A stretch of 64,000 bases of DNA from Pyrinomonadaceae bacterium (GTDB lineage Bacteria > Acidobacteriota > Blastocatellia > Pyrinomonadales > Pyrinomonadaceae), in the NCBI GenBank assembly GCA_017983495.1, contig JAGOBH010000003.1, positions 310,001 through 374,000 of the forward strand. Reading direction: 5' to 3'. Shown piece by piece: positions 44,621-54,060 of this stretch. The translations under genes were made by a program, and so were the position numbers. Position 1 is the first letter of the stretch; the number at the start of each line of letters is the position of its first letter. Below the pieces are notes generated by a model, which did not search any database, was not told the origin of the DNA, and was given only the letters and a program-made list of their open reading frames with translations.

Positions 44621-44917
44621 ATGAAGATCGAAACTGGCGAAACCGTATTAGTGGTGCTCCGTGATCCGCGTGAAAAGATCGTTGGAATAGTGAACGAGAT
44701 CGGGCCTGCCGGGATACAGGTCCGCGGCATCGATCTTGGATATTTTGACGATTGGTGCAATTCGATCGCCGCCGGTGAACCGCATTTACCAATGACCGAC
44801 TATTTCTTTCCGATGTGGCGTGTCGAACGCATGACCCGGGACGAATCGGGAGTGCACGTCGCGTCGATGACGGAACAATTTAATCAGCGAACCGGCCGCG
44901 AGATCGGTGAGTTTTAG
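44621..44917 (+). CDS. Conserved hypothetical protein, small
   Basis: This 98-residue cytoplasmic protein has no motif I recognise. The N-terminal half looks like a small beta-barrel (MKIETGETVLVVLRDPREKIVGIVNEIGPAGIQVRGID), somewhat SH3/Sm-like; the middle is aromatic-rich (GYFDDWCNS, YFFPMWRVERM). GGAG lies 10 nt before its ATG. It stands alone between the divergent SbcC-like gene and the convergent DUF4097 gene (2 bp between stops). Confidence 0.65.
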   Translation: MKIETGETVLVVLRDPREKIVGIVNEIGPAGIQVRGIDLGYFDDWCNSIAAGEPHLPMTDYFFPMWRVERMTRDESGVHVASMTEQFNQRTGREIGEF

Positions 44918-44919
44918 GA

Positions 44920-45954
44920 TTATTGTTTTTTAAGGACGATACTGCCGCTATTGGTCGTGAGTTTGAGCGACGCATCACCGGATCCAAGACGGCCAGTCAT
45001 GCTCTTTACCGGACCCTCGCCAATGTTTTCGGTCGTTATCTTGACAGGAAACTCGGACGTGAAGTTTCCAAAACCGTATGACGCCCAGATCGTGCATGAC
45101 GCGCTCTGAGGTAACGAAAGCCTGATCGAGCCGTTTGATGTGCCAAAACTGTAAGAACCGCCGCTCAGCAAGTCGCCAACAAATATGACCGAGCCACTTA
45201 TAGAGTTTGCTTCGGTTTGACGGTGTTCGACATTTTGGAGCGAGATCGTCCCGCCATTGGTCTTTGCTTTGAAAATGTCTCCGATCTCGGCGGGGCCGGC
45301 CTCGAATACAACTATATTTCCCGTTGTGCTTACCAGTTCCATGCCGCCGGTCGAACCTTCAACGGTGATCCCGCCCTGACCGGCCGAGGCAATGACGCCA
45401 TCGGTCACATTTCTGATCGAAATATCGCCGCCGATCGTTCGTACGGTCGCTTTTCGGACGCCATCCACGATGGTCGAGGTTTCCTGACCTTTGATATTAA
45501 CCGATGCACTCATCGGCAGGTCGATCTCTATTTCGCTGCCCCAGATACATTCAGACGGCCCAAGGCTCTTGCTTCGGGGTTCTGATCCGGTCAACATTAT
45601 CCACACCGGATCATCGGTCTTCAGGCTTTTTTGCTGGACCTTAAATCCGAAATTGCTTCCGTCCTGCACGTAAACGCGAAGTTCGTTGCGGCTCCAACCG
45701 TTTATTTTAACCGTTCCCTGCGTTACGCAGAGCGAGAGGTTAAATGACGGGTCCACCTTGATCGATCGTTCAAAGTCATCTCCGCCACGATATCTTGGAG
45801 GCATTGGCGGTTCAGCGACGGACACTGTCGTCTTAACCGACGGGCGAGCAGGCGGTGATTTCGGATCCGGTTGGGCTTGCGCGGATGCAGCCGCAACGAA
45901 TATCAACGCTGCGGTGACAAACCAATACTCTGATTTACTGCCAGATCCTCTCAT
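44920..45954 (-). CDS. Secreted DUF4097 beta-helix-like protein
   Basis: This 344-aa protein has a signal peptide (WFVTAALIFVAAASAQAQ). About 220 residues of DUF4097 repeats follow: short strands such as VNGGDISIRN-type, GGITVEGSTGGMELVSTTGNIVVFEAG and SGSIVLKKQ stack into a right-handed beta structure. The N-terminal region has proline-rich spacers. The function of the family is unknown; such proteins often lie in ECF sigma/anti-sigma operons, as here. It begins 21 bp after the anti-sigma factor gene and is the last gene in that unit. Confidence 0.85.
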   Translation of the reverse strand: MRGSGSKSEYWFVTAALIFVAAASAQAQPDPKSPPARPSVKTTVSVAEPPMPPRYRGGDDFERSIKVDPSFNLSLCVTQGTVKINGWSRNELRVYVQDGSNFGFKVQQKSLKTDDPVWIMLTGSEPRSKSLGPSECIWGSEIEIDLPMSASVNIKGQETSTIVDGVRKATVRTIGGDISIRNVTDGVIASAGQGGITVEGSTGGMELVSTTGNIVVFEAGPAEIGDIFKAKTNGGTISLQNVEHRQTEANSISGSVIFVGDLLSGGSYSFGTSNGSIRLSLPQSASCTIWASYGFGNFTSEFPVKITTENIGEGPVKSMTGRLGSGDASLKLTTNSGSIVLKKQ

Positions 45955-45975
45955 TTGTTCGTAATTAATGACCCC

Positions 45976-46857
45976 TTATTTAAGACTCGCAACAAGCTCC
46001 TCTTTCTGCGAAACCGAGTTAAGGAGGTCGATCTTATTCTGATATGACGAATATAGCACCTGTTTGGCCGATTCGTTACGTGGGTTCTTTCTGAGCTCGG
46101 TCCGCATCTTCGCGATCGCGTCGTCTACGACCGCCATATCGCGCTCGTACGCGATTCGCTCGCCCGGCCGCATAACGCTGTCCTTGGTACCATCAATCGT
46201 CCGCGACAGGCTCGAGATCGTCTTGACATAGCTTTCTTCACCCGGCAAATAACCGGTCGATGTGAGCGGTGACGCGGGCGGACGAATGTCCGCATTTGTG
46301 CGAAGGTCCGCGGAACGTGAATTAGCACGATAGCTGGCACGTTCGACACTAACGCTCGACGTGCTTGGTGTGTAAACAACGTCGCCACGTGTCGTTTCAG
46401 GTGCGGATACTGCCGGCGTGACGATGGCAGGCCTCGCAACGGTGCTGACATTGGCTGAGGCCGTTTGCGAATCTACCGCTGGCGCAGGAACACGGCCGAT
46501 CCAGGCCGCCGCCACGACACCCAGCACGATCAAAACGCTAACAGCTCCGGCAAACGAAGGATTGGTGAGGTTCAATGCAAAGAAGCTCCAAGCTTTCTGC
46601 CAAATTGGCATTTGCTGTTTCTCGATGGCTATCGAATCGTTGATCTTGTTCCAAAGACGCTGAGTCGGCACGAGCGAGTTGAATTCGCGTTCGAGAGCCG
46701 GGAAAACGATAGCGGATTCATCCTCAGCATCGGCGAGCATCATCGCGCAACTATCGCAAGCGGCAATGTGGCCGGATACTCGGGCCGATTCCGACTGGGC
46801 GAGTTCGCCGTCCAGAAACGCCTGAATTATCCCAATATCTAAGCAACTGTCCTTCAT
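45976..46857 (-). CDS. Anti-sigma factor with zinc-finger (zf-HC2) and one membrane span
   Basis: This 293-aa protein starts with a ZAS-type domain: SARVSGHIAACDSCAMML carries the H-X3-C-X2-C zinc motif that holds the sigma factor. One transmembrane span (AGAVSVLIVLGVVAAAWIG, ~residues 100-118) leads to a mainly disordered, Ser/Thr/Pro-rich periplasmic region, with a helical tail near the end. It overlaps the sigma factor stop by 4 bp (ATGA). It should sequester the ECF sigma factor until an envelope signal arrives. Confidence 0.9.
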   Translation of the reverse strand: MKDSCLDIGIIQAFLDGELAQSESARVSGHIAACDSCAMMLADAEDESAIVFPALEREFNSLVPTQRLWNKINDSIAIEKQQMPIWQKAWSFFALNLTNPSFAGAVSVLIVLGVVAAAWIGRVPAPAVDSQTASANVSTVARPAIVTPAVSAPETTRGDVVYTPSTSSVSVERASYRANSRSADLRTNADIRPPASPLTSTGYLPGEESYVKTISSLSRTIDGTKDSVMRPGERIAYERDMAVVDDAIAKMRTELRKNPRNESAKQVLYSSYQNKIDLLNSVSQKEELVASLK

Positions 46858-47441
46858 ATCGTATCCTTGCCGATCTTCCCGTAAAATCGACTAAATTCTT
46901 GTCTTGCACGAGCTACAAATGTGCCGATGCTCGATTCGTTAAGCTCGAGGCTGCGGGCGATCTCTTTGTAAGAGAGCCCCTGCTGTTTTAATATCAGGCA
47001 GCTCCTGAGCGGCTCTTTTATCTTGTTCAGAGCCTTATAAATGTCGTTAACGCCGGCCGCTTCTTCATAGTCGACCTCGATCGACGCAGCTTCGATCACA
47101 CCTGATCCTTTGACGTAATTTTCGTCCCGTGTGTTCGCCCTAATGTTCCCGCGGATCGTGTTGCGGGCAACGTTTATCGCAACCCGTATGAGCCACGGCC
47201 TGAGCATTTCTTCGTCAGTGATCGAATCGAGATTTTTGTACAGCCGCAGAAAGGTCTCCTGTGTGACGTCCTCGGCAAGGCCAGGATCCTGAACGACCGA
47301 ACGTGCCGCGCGAAAGACGGTTCGGTGATGAAGCGAAAACGCCTCTTCAAACTCGATCCTACCTGTCGCAGCCGCCGTTGCCGTGTTTTCGGACATTATG
47401 TCCACAAAAATGTTTGTACTCTCGTTCATCTTCAGCATCAA
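46854..47441 (-). CDS. ECF-type RNA polymerase sigma factor
   Basis: This 195-aa sigma-70 factor of the ECF type has region 2 at about residues 35-100 (FRAARSVVQDPGLAEDVTQETFLRLYKN with IRVAINVARN) and region 4 at 130-185 (LILKQQGLSYKEIARSLELNESSIGTFVARARQEF, quoted in part). Three starts are possible: ATG at 47441, 47429 or 47396, the last giving a protein of usual length. The 4-bp overlap with the anti-sigma gene indicates coupled synthesis. Its regulon probably includes the DUF4097 gene downstream and perhaps its own operon. Confidence 0.92.
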   Translation of the reverse strand: MMLKMNESTNIFVDIMSENTATAAATGRIEFEEAFSLHHRTVFRAARSVVQDPGLAEDVTQETFLRLYKNLDSITDEEMLRPWLIRVAINVARNTIRGNIRANTRDENYVKGSGVIEAASIEVDYEEAAGVNDIYKALNKIKEPLRSCLILKQQGLSYKEIARSLELNESSIGTFVARARQEFSRFYGKIGKDTI

Positions 47442-47499
47442 AAAATGCTCTTCATGACAGATACACCGCCAATGGCTGAATTATGACAAGAATTTAACC

Positions 47500-48930
47500 C
47501 TAAAACCCAATTATTTTCAATCTTTCGAGAGCGTCGGGCGACAAGCCGTTGTCGGCATTTGCGGTAACGAAAAAGCGATGACTGTCGTCCGGCTCATTTA
47601 GAATACGTAAGCGGTCTGTAACAGGTTCGGCGGATATTTTGCGGAAATTCGGTTCAGCAAAAGAAATAAGCTTGAGCATCTCGTATAAATGCACACGGCC
47701 AACGCCAAATTCACCGGCTTCGCCGTCGATAACTAGCCGTAATTCGGCCTGTTCTTCGGCAAAATGCAGCAAGATCGAGGCCGCGATACGTGCCCCTTCT
47801 TCGAATCGCTCGGAAAGCACAACGGTCTTTCCGCGTTGTTCCGCAGAGATCTTTTCTCGAAGCGAGAGCGACACTTCCTCATCCTTTGGAATCATCGTGT
47901 CCAATATTACGGTTATTCGTTTTTCGTCCTCAGCGGCAAATTCGCGTACGGTCAGCCGCCGTGAACGGGCGGTTGCTTTCCAATCGATCCGGCGCAGGTC
48001 GTCGTTGGGTTGATAATCGCGAAGTGCGAGCAAGTCCTGGCCCATTCCGCGTTTATTTGCCACCAGTTTACCGGCATCGAGTGGAATATCGTCGGCTGAC
48101 TCGAAAAACGGGATCTGCTTGGGGAAGACGATCAGCTCGGTCTCGCGGGCCGGTAAGCGGCGGCGATGGCGGAAAAAGCCAAACGGGAACCGCGTTGATA
48201 GTTCGAAATCCTTGATCACGAAACGACCGCGATTCGGAAAAATGTGTTCCGACCTGTTTTCGACCGTTTCGTGCCGAGGGATGTAAACAATATGGTCGAG
48301 GGTCTTGCGGATCATTGGGGCTCGTCCAAGCCGTTCAGCAAGCCGGCGAGGCAAGATTGACGCCAGTTCATCGGCGGCGATCGAACGCTCGTGCTCTTTG
48401 CCTCGCACCTCGGCCACAACTGAAAAACTCGGGAATATACGCTTTCGATTTGTGACACTGACCAGTATAGGCGTCGGTTCGCCCGCAAAGATCGTTTCGG
48501 GGAAACGCATTTTTACGTCCAACCGCTTGAGGCAGATACTGCCGGCAAAAAATCCCACGATCATGCCGGCCATCAGAAATGACAAGACCAGGAACAGAAG
48601 ATTATTGCCCGTGTTCCACGCCGAAAAACCGACAACCGTCAGCAGTACCAGCATGACCGCTCCGCCCGTTGTAAATTCGAACGGCAGATTCATCTGCGAC
48701 GCCTCGCGGCTCGCATTCCGAGCGAGCGGCGGCACGACGAAGATCAATATCAGCAGAACGAAAACGAGGGATACGCCTGCCGATATGCCCGCGAGACGGA
48801 TATTACCGGTCTGGTGTGCGTAAAGCGTCAGGGCGGACAACCCGATGCCGCCCACCACAACACTCACGCCCATCAAAGCGTTTCGCAGATCGCGCAGGCT
48901 GAAGAGTTGAGCGAGGTTTCTAAGGTTCAT
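47500..48930 (-). CDS. DUF58 domain membrane protein
   Basis: This 476-aa protein has two or three N-terminal transmembrane segments (VVVGGIGLSALTLYAH, VSLVFVLLILIFVVPP, VMLVLLTVVGFSAW), then a beta-rich region and a DUF58 domain with GQDLLALRDYQPNDDLRRIDWKATARSRRL (quoted in part). VILDTMIP begins a von Willebrand A-like segment. DUF58 proteins are usual partners of MoxR AAA ATPases, encoded 43 bp upstream, and the pair is thought to act in maturation or quality control of envelope proteins. The ECF sigma factor gene follows 58 bp later. Confidence 0.9.
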   Translation of the reverse strand: MNLRNLAQLFSLRDLRNALMGVSVVVGGIGLSALTLYAHQTGNIRLAGISAGVSLVFVLLILIFVVPPLARNASREASQMNLPFEFTTGGAVMLVLLTVVGFSAWNTGNNLLFLVLSFLMAGMIVGFFAGSICLKRLDVKMRFPETIFAGEPTPILVSVTNRKRIFPSFSVVAEVRGKEHERSIAADELASILPRRLAERLGRAPMIRKTLDHIVYIPRHETVENRSEHIFPNRGRFVIKDFELSTRFPFGFFRHRRRLPARETELIVFPKQIPFFESADDIPLDAGKLVANKRGMGQDLLALRDYQPNDDLRRIDWKATARSRRLTVREFAAEDEKRITVILDTMIPKDEEVSLSLREKISAEQRGKTVVLSERFEEGARIAASILLHFAEEQAELRLVIDGEAGEFGVGRVHLYEMLKLISFAEPNFRKISAEPVTDRLRILNEPDDSHRFFVTANADNGLSPDALERLKIIGF

Positions 48931-48973
48931 CTCTTCGAATGTCGCATGAAAAGTTGAGTGTTTATCCGCCGGA

Positions 48974-49987
48974 TCAAATAGGAACGCTGACGTTCAGCAA
49001 TATATCCTGAAGTGCTTGCTCCGATTCGCGTGTGCGTTGGCGGAGCGAGTTTATACGGGAATTGACGATGACGCGGTGTCCGAAGCAAGGTACGACGAGG
49101 CGTTTAATGTCATCGGCGATGCAGTAATTGCGGCCTTCGATAAATGCGAGAGCCTGAGCCGAGCGGAAGAGTGCGAGTGTGCCGCGGGGGCTGATGCCAA
49201 GTTCGAGCGAATCTGCCTTTCGGGTCGCATCGACGATCTGCAGTAGGTAATCGACCAAAATGTCGTCGACGCGAACTTCGGAAACGAGACGCTGGAGTTC
49301 GATGACGTCCGCACGAGACATCACCGGCCGGATGAACTCGAGCGGATTGACGCTTTCGCGATCGCGCAAAATTCGGCGTTCGTCGTCGAGCGTCGGATAG
49401 CCCATGTGCAAACGAAGCATAAAACGGTCGAGTTGAGATTCCGGCAATGGATAAGTCCCGTGATGCTCTGAAGGATTCTGTGTCGCAATCACTATAAAGG
49501 GAAGCGGCAATGGCCGGGAAACTCCCTCGACGGTGACTTGCTCTTCAGCCATGGCCTCAAGCAGTGCAGACTGGGTCTTTGGTGTCGCCCGATTGATCTC
49601 GTCGGCGAGAACGATATTGGAGAATATCGGGCCGGATTTCCACTCAAATTCGCTGTTTTTCTGATTGTAGACCGACAGTCCAATGACGTCGGACGGCAAC
49701 AGGTCGGATGTGAACTGGATACGCTGAAACGAGAGTTCGAGCGCTCGCGAAAGTGCATTGGCCAGCGTCGTTTTGCCAATGCCGGGAACGTCCTCTATCA
49801 GCAAGTGGCCCTTTGCAAGAAGAGCGATCATTGCAAACTTGACCGTCTCGGTCTTTCCGAGGATCACGCTTTCGATCGAAGCCTGAAGCCGTGCGACCTT
49901 TCCGGCCGCGTCAAAATCGACAACCACGGATTCGCCCACAGTATTTGTCTCGCTACCAATCCAATCTCTCATTGCGTTTGTCGTCAT
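48974..49987 (-). CDS. MoxR-family AAA+ ATPase
   Basis: This 337-aa cytoplasmic MoxR-type AAA+ ATPase is thought to remodel target proteins. Walker A is EDVPGIGKTTLANAL (~residues 66-80), Walker B LADEINRATPKTQSALLEAM, and sensor 1 IATQNPSEHHGTYPLPESQLDRFM (quoted in part). The C-terminal lid domain contains LGISPRGTLALFRSAQA. The ATG at 49987 is used; 50005 and 49972 are alternatives. The next gene on the strand is the DUF58 protein, its usual partner; no VWA or transglutaminase genes follow. Confidence 0.92.
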   Translation of the reverse strand: MTTNAMRDWIGSETNTVGESVVVDFDAAGKVARLQASIESVILGKTETVKFAMIALLAKGHLLIEDVPGIGKTTLANALSRALELSFQRIQFTSDLLPSDVIGLSVYNQKNSEFEWKSGPIFSNIVLADEINRATPKTQSALLEAMAEEQVTVEGVSRPLPLPFIVIATQNPSEHHGTYPLPESQLDRFMLRLHMGYPTLDDERRILRDRESVNPLEFIRPVMSRADVIELQRLVSEVRVDDILVDYLLQIVDATRKADSLELGISPRGTLALFRSAQALAFIEGRNYCIADDIKRLVVPCFGHRVIVNSRINSLRQRTRESEQALQDILLNVSVPI

Positions 49988-50222
49988 ATAGGACCAACTG
50001 ACCACTCTTAATATCTTACAAGATTACGGCCTCGAACTGCACGGGTTAAATTCGACGTCTGTGAGTAAATAACGATGTTTTAGACGGTTCGTTGCAATAT
50101 TTTGGAACTCAATGCTGGCGACGAACAACATAAGCTTGCAAATAGGGGCGGAAAGCGTCTAAACTTTTGGAACAATTCCGCTGCAGTATCGTGTTGAACC
50201 GTTGACGGAAGGAAATGAAATT

Positions 50223-50702
50223 ATGAGGAATTTACGACTTCGTTTTCGCGATCAACGCGGCTTTAACCTTATCGAATTGATGATCGTTATTGCGATCATC
50301 GGTCTGCTGATCGGCGTCGGCAGTATTGCCTGGTCCGCGGTCATACGTTCGGGTAACGAGACAACGGCAGCTCAATCGATTGATAATATTCGCAAGTTTC
50401 AGGCACAATACGCTTCGCGAAACAAGGGCAGTTTCGCTACGTTTGACGAACTTATCGCTAAGGTCAGTCTTGACGAAAAGTTCAAGGGAGAGCGGCCGGT
50501 CGTCAACGGCTATATATTTACAATGACCGTCGAACCGGCATCACAAAGCCGGCCATCGTCGTATTCTATAACCGCGGATCCGCAGGTAGCTGACGGTGTG
50601 ACGGCCACGGGAACCCGGCATTTCTACACGGATTCGTCGCTCAGCGGCATTAAGGCTACCGACGAGAACCGCCCTGCAAAGGCGGACGACCCGTCGATCT
50701 AG
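50223..50702 (+). CDS. Type IV pilin-like / pseudopilin protein
   Basis: This 159-aa prepilin has a short positively charged leader ending in RG, then FNLIELMIVIAIIGLLIGVGSIAWS: Phe at +1, Glu at +5 and a hydrophobic helix, the standard prepilin-peptidase substrate. The rest is a globular pilin domain with no cysteine pair. It could be a type IV pilus subunit or a type II secretion pseudopilin; no assembly genes are nearby. The ATG at 50223 follows GGAAGGAAATGAAATT. A tRNA-Val gene begins 12 bp after its stop codon. Confidence 0.9.
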   Translation: MRNLRLRFRDQRGFNLIELMIVIAIIGLLIGVGSIAWSAVIRSGNETTAAQSIDNIRKFQAQYASRNKGSFATFDELIAKVSLDEKFKGERPVVNGYIFTMTVEPASQSRPSSYSITADPQVADGVTATGTRHFYTDSSLSGIKATDENRPAKADDPSI

Positions 50703-50714
50703 ATAGCAAGACAA

Positions 50715-50789
50715 GCCGTCTTAGCTCAGTGGTAGAGCACTCGCTTCACACGCGATAGGTCACAAGTTCGAATCTTGTAGACGGCACCA
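50715..50789 (+). tRNA. tRNA-Val (CAC)
   Basis: This 75-nt tRNA includes an encoded CCA. The acceptor stem GCCGTCT/AGACGGC and T stem ACAAG/CTTGT (loop TTCGAAT) pair perfectly, as does the D stem GCTC/GAGC. The anticodon loop TTCACAC gives anticodon CAC at positions 34-36. One irregularity is a C-U mismatch at the outermost anticodon-stem position (27-43). It starts 12 bp after the pilin stop and is followed by a terminator. Confidence 0.95.
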
Positions 50790-50796
50790 TTAAAAC

Positions 50797-50826
50797 AAAA
50801 AAGGCGTCCGTGGGGTCGCCTTTTTT
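50797..50826. terminator. Bidirectional terminator after tRNA-Val
   Basis: AAAAAAGGCG (50797-50806) pairs perfectly with CGCCTTTTTT (50817-50826) around a 10-nt loop. The T run on the plus strand ends the tRNA transcript 7 bp after CCA; the mirrored T run can also end the minus-strand giant protein gene at 50848. It is the cleanest bidirectional terminator in the window. Confidence 0.92.
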
Positions 50827-50847
50827 GTTAGTTTGAAATTGCCGGCA

Positions 50848-53800
50848 CTATTGCCTTGTTGCTTCAGTCCAGAGCCTTTCTGCATTATCCAATGCCGTTT
50901 GCAAATCCCGTGATGCGGCAACGGCCTGTGAAGTCGGGGCGACGTCAGCATCTTGTAAGAGGTCGAGTAATTGAGTAAATGCACCGGAGAGGCGACTTAG
51001 CGGAAAATCAGCAACACCAAGGGTTGTGCCGCGGCCGCCTATACCGTCGAGAAGCGCTTTTAGTTTTGGCAAAACACTACTCGACGGTTGTGACCGCTCC
51101 AATTCGGCGATCTTCTTTCGAACGGACTCGGCGAGGTTTCGCGAACGAATAATGCCGTTGTAAGCGGCTACCGAGAGTTCGAATTGCTGTTTCAAACCAG
51201 CCGCCGGTGTCGTTACACGAGGATCCATCCGCACATTTAGCTTTTGACTAAATGTTCTGCCGTCAATCGTCATTCTCAGCGTATATGTTCCCGGTATCAC
51301 GGCAGGACCTTGCGGAACCCACGGTGTGTCTTTGTAGATCGCCGAGATCGGAAGATCGTAATTGTCAGCAGGCGGATTCAAGTACATTAGATCCCAAACG
51401 AAACGCTGCATGCCGGCCTCATTCTTGAGAGGCTGGAATGGACGGATCCAGTATTCCGGCGGATTGACCTTGGTGAGGTCGACCTTCAGCGGTTTGTCGT
51501 CGCTGGCAAATCGGCGGATCAGTCGTCCATCGGGATCGAGGATCTCTAGCACGATCGGAGCCTTGGCAGGTTGTTTAAGGAAATAATTGATGACCGCTCC
51601 ATCCGGAGGATTCTGGCCGGCGGGTTCCTCGGGAGGAAACGGCGTGTCGGTATGTAGACTTCGTTTGACCCGTGTTGCGAGCTGTGGAGCAAAGAAAGTC
51701 ACATCAGCATTCTTGGTATTGCCCTCGATCTGTCGAAGAGGTGTGATGTCATCAAGTATCCAAAAGCTGCGTCCGTGCGTGCCGACCACTACGCCATCAT
51801 CTTTGATAACAAGATCGCGAATCGAAGTTGCCGGCATGTTGAGCCGCAACGGCTGCCAATTTTCGCCGTCATCGATCGAAAAATAGACCGCTTGTTCGGT
51901 GCCGCAATAGAGGAGTCCCTTGCGAATCGGGTCTTCGCGAACTGCATTTACAATTCCGCCGTTTGGAATGCCTTTGACGATCTCCTTCCAAGTCTTGCCG
52001 CCATCGTGCGTGCGGAAAATGTGCGGCCTGAGATCATCGAGTCTGAACGTATTGATCGCCGCATAGGCCGTGTTAGCGTCAAATCGACCGGCGTCGATCA
52101 GCGAGACCTTTGCCCATGATTTGAGTTCTGGCGGCGAGACGTTTTGCCAGTTCTTGCCGCCGTCGCGTGTTACGTGAATAAGGCCATCATCGGTGCCGGC
52201 CCATATGGTACCCAAGTCCTTGTATGACGGTGCAATCGTGTAAACAACACCGCGACGGGGCATCGTTTCCATTTCCTTGGTCGCGTAAATGCCGACGTTG
52301 GCTGGCACGTCCCACTTTTCACGCGAGAGATCCGGGCTGATGACCTCCCAACTCTGGCCGCCCGTCGTGGTCTTGAAGATCACGTTGCCTGCGTAAAATA
52401 GACTCTTATTATCGACCGGCGAGAAGATGACAGGTGCCGTTCGCAGAAAGCGGTATTTGCCGGTGCGGACCGCTTCGGGGGCGATGTTCTGGACGTGGCG
52501 TGTCCGCCGGTCAAAGCGTGTGATCTTGCCGCCGTAAACGATGTTCGGGTCGAGCGGGTCGGGAGCTACGTAGCCGTATTCCTCAACGCCGACCGTTTCC
52601 CAGTCCCACGCGCCGATCGCGCCGGTCCGTCCGCGTGACGCGACGCATGCCGATCCACTTTCCTGCTGGCCGCCGCAGACCCAATATGGATATTGATTGT
52701 CGGTATTTACGTGGTAAAACTGAGCCGTCGGCTGGTTGTACCAGCTCGACCATGTTTCGCCTCCGTTGACCGTGATCGTTGCACCCTGATCGGTGGCGAA
52801 CAGCATAGTGTCCGGTTGCTCGGGATTTATCCATAAACGATGATAATCGTCGCCGCCGGGGGCACCTTTGAACCCCGTAAATGTCTTTCCGCCGTCAATT
52901 GACTTGTATGACGCGACGTTGGCTACGAAAACGGTGTTTGGGTCTTTTGGGTGAACACGCAGTTCGGCGAAATCACTGCCGCGGCCCCATAGTCTCGGAT
53001 CGCCATTGACCCGAGCCCAGCTTTCGCCGGCATCGCTCGATGCGTAGATGCCTGCAACTGCTGGCTGTGCATCGACAGTCGCGTACAAACGACTTGGGTC
53101 CGATCGCGAAATGGTGAATCCAATTCGACCGAGGCCCTGTTCGACGGTCGGAAGCCCTTTTGTAAGTTTTGTCCAGGTCGTACCACCGTCCACCGACTTG
53201 AATAGGCCGCTTTCCTTGCCCTGCCATGCTCCGTTCTCCCAGGGCCCCTGACGTCCTGCCCACAGATCGGCGTAAACCACGCTTGAACTACCGGGTGCAA
53301 ATTCGACTTGCATCGCTCCGGTGTTCTCGTCCTTGTAAAGTACCCGGTCAAACGACTTGCCACCGTCAGTCGAACGGTAAATACCGCGTTCTTCGTTCGG
53401 ACCATACGGATGGCCGAGTACTGCGACAAGCAAGCGGTTCTCGTCACGAGGGTCCACAGTGATCGAAGCTATCTGCTGCCCTTCGCGGAGACCCAAATGT
53501 GTCCATGTCTTGCCGCCGTCATCTGATCTGTACATACCGTCGCCGGTTGATAGATCAGGACGCTGAAGTCCTTCGCCGGAGCCAACGTAGATCACATTGG
53601 GATTTGACGGAGCGATGGCGATATCACCGATCGAACCTGTTGGTTGGTCGTCAAAGATCGGCTTCCATGTTCGTCCGGCATCGTTAGTTTTCCAGACGCC
53701 GCCATTATTTACACCAATGTAGAAAACGTTAGGCTGTGAAGCAATTCCGACCGCACCGACAGTTCTTCCTGCACGAAAGGGTCCTATCATCCGCCACTTC

Positions 53801-53925
53801 ATGCTTTGGTAAAGAGCCGGATCGATAGTTTGAGCCGGGGTCTGTCGCTCGAACGAGCAGATGATCAGAAATGCAGCAACGCAAACGGTAGAAATTCGTC
53901 GAACAGCAACCACTGAACTGTGCAT
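50848..53925 (-). CDS. Secreted VPS10/sortilin-type beta-propeller protein (second copy)
   Basis: This 1025-aa exported protein (signal peptide ISTVCVAAFLIICSFERQTPAQ) is a paralogue of the one at 6743: it opens with IGPFRAGRTVGAVG, carries many BNR repeats (NGGVWKTNDAGRTWK, RDGGKNWQNVSP) over about 700 residues, and has NPPDGAVINYFL in the C-terminal beta region. It lacks the long glycine-rich insertions. No catalytic residues are evident. Proteins of this kind occur in many copies in Acidobacteriota and may bind or cut extracellular polymers. The ATG at 53925 follows AGGAG; the longer frame upstream is not supported. Confidence 0.87.
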   Translation of the reverse strand: MHSSVVAVRRISTVCVAAFLIICSFERQTPAQTIDPALYQSMKWRMIGPFRAGRTVGAVGIASQPNVFYIGVNNGGVWKTNDAGRTWKPIFDDQPTGSIGDIAIAPSNPNVIYVGSGEGLQRPDLSTGDGMYRSDDGGKTWTHLGLREGQQIASITVDPRDENRLLVAVLGHPYGPNEERGIYRSTDGGKSFDRVLYKDENTGAMQVEFAPGSSSVVYADLWAGRQGPWENGAWQGKESGLFKSVDGGTTWTKLTKGLPTVEQGLGRIGFTISRSDPSRLYATVDAQPAVAGIYASSDAGESWARVNGDPRLWGRGSDFAELRVHPKDPNTVFVANVASYKSIDGGKTFTGFKGAPGGDDYHRLWINPEQPDTMLFATDQGATITVNGGETWSSWYNQPTAQFYHVNTDNQYPYWVCGGQQESGSACVASRGRTGAIGAWDWETVGVEEYGYVAPDPLDPNIVYGGKITRFDRRTRHVQNIAPEAVRTGKYRFLRTAPVIFSPVDNKSLFYAGNVIFKTTTGGQSWEVISPDLSREKWDVPANVGIYATKEMETMPRRGVVYTIAPSYKDLGTIWAGTDDGLIHVTRDGGKNWQNVSPPELKSWAKVSLIDAGRFDANTAYAAINTFRLDDLRPHIFRTHDGGKTWKEIVKGIPNGGIVNAVREDPIRKGLLYCGTEQAVYFSIDDGENWQPLRLNMPATSIRDLVIKDDGVVVGTHGRSFWILDDITPLRQIEGNTKNADVTFFAPQLATRVKRSLHTDTPFPPEEPAGQNPPDGAVINYFLKQPAKAPIVLEILDPDGRLIRRFASDDKPLKVDLTKVNPPEYWIRPFQPLKNEAGMQRFVWDLMYLNPPADNYDLPISAIYKDTPWVPQGPAVIPGTYTLRMTIDGRTFSQKLNVRMDPRVTTPAAGLKQQFELSVAAYNGIIRSRNLAESVRKKIAELERSQPSSSVLPKLKALLDGIGGRGTTLGVADFPLSRLSGAFTQLLDLLQDADVAPTSQAVAASRDLQTALDNAERLWTEATRQ

Positions 53926-54060
53926 AGTGTTTCTCCTGAGGCTGATAATAATGGAGAGTAACAGAAATTGCCGCTGGGCGTTAGCATTCGTGTGAAAATT
54001 CAGCGCAAGAAAAGGCGGCTCCAAAGTGGAACCGCCAAATTCAAAATACCTGCTTATTTT

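Noticed and set aside
50169..50184. Sigma-54-like promoter (GG...GC) upstream of the prepilin gene
   Set aside because: GG at 50169-50170 and GC at 50180-50181 are 9 bp apart, or 12 bp to the next GC, not the required 10, and the flanks do not match TGGCAC/TTGCA.
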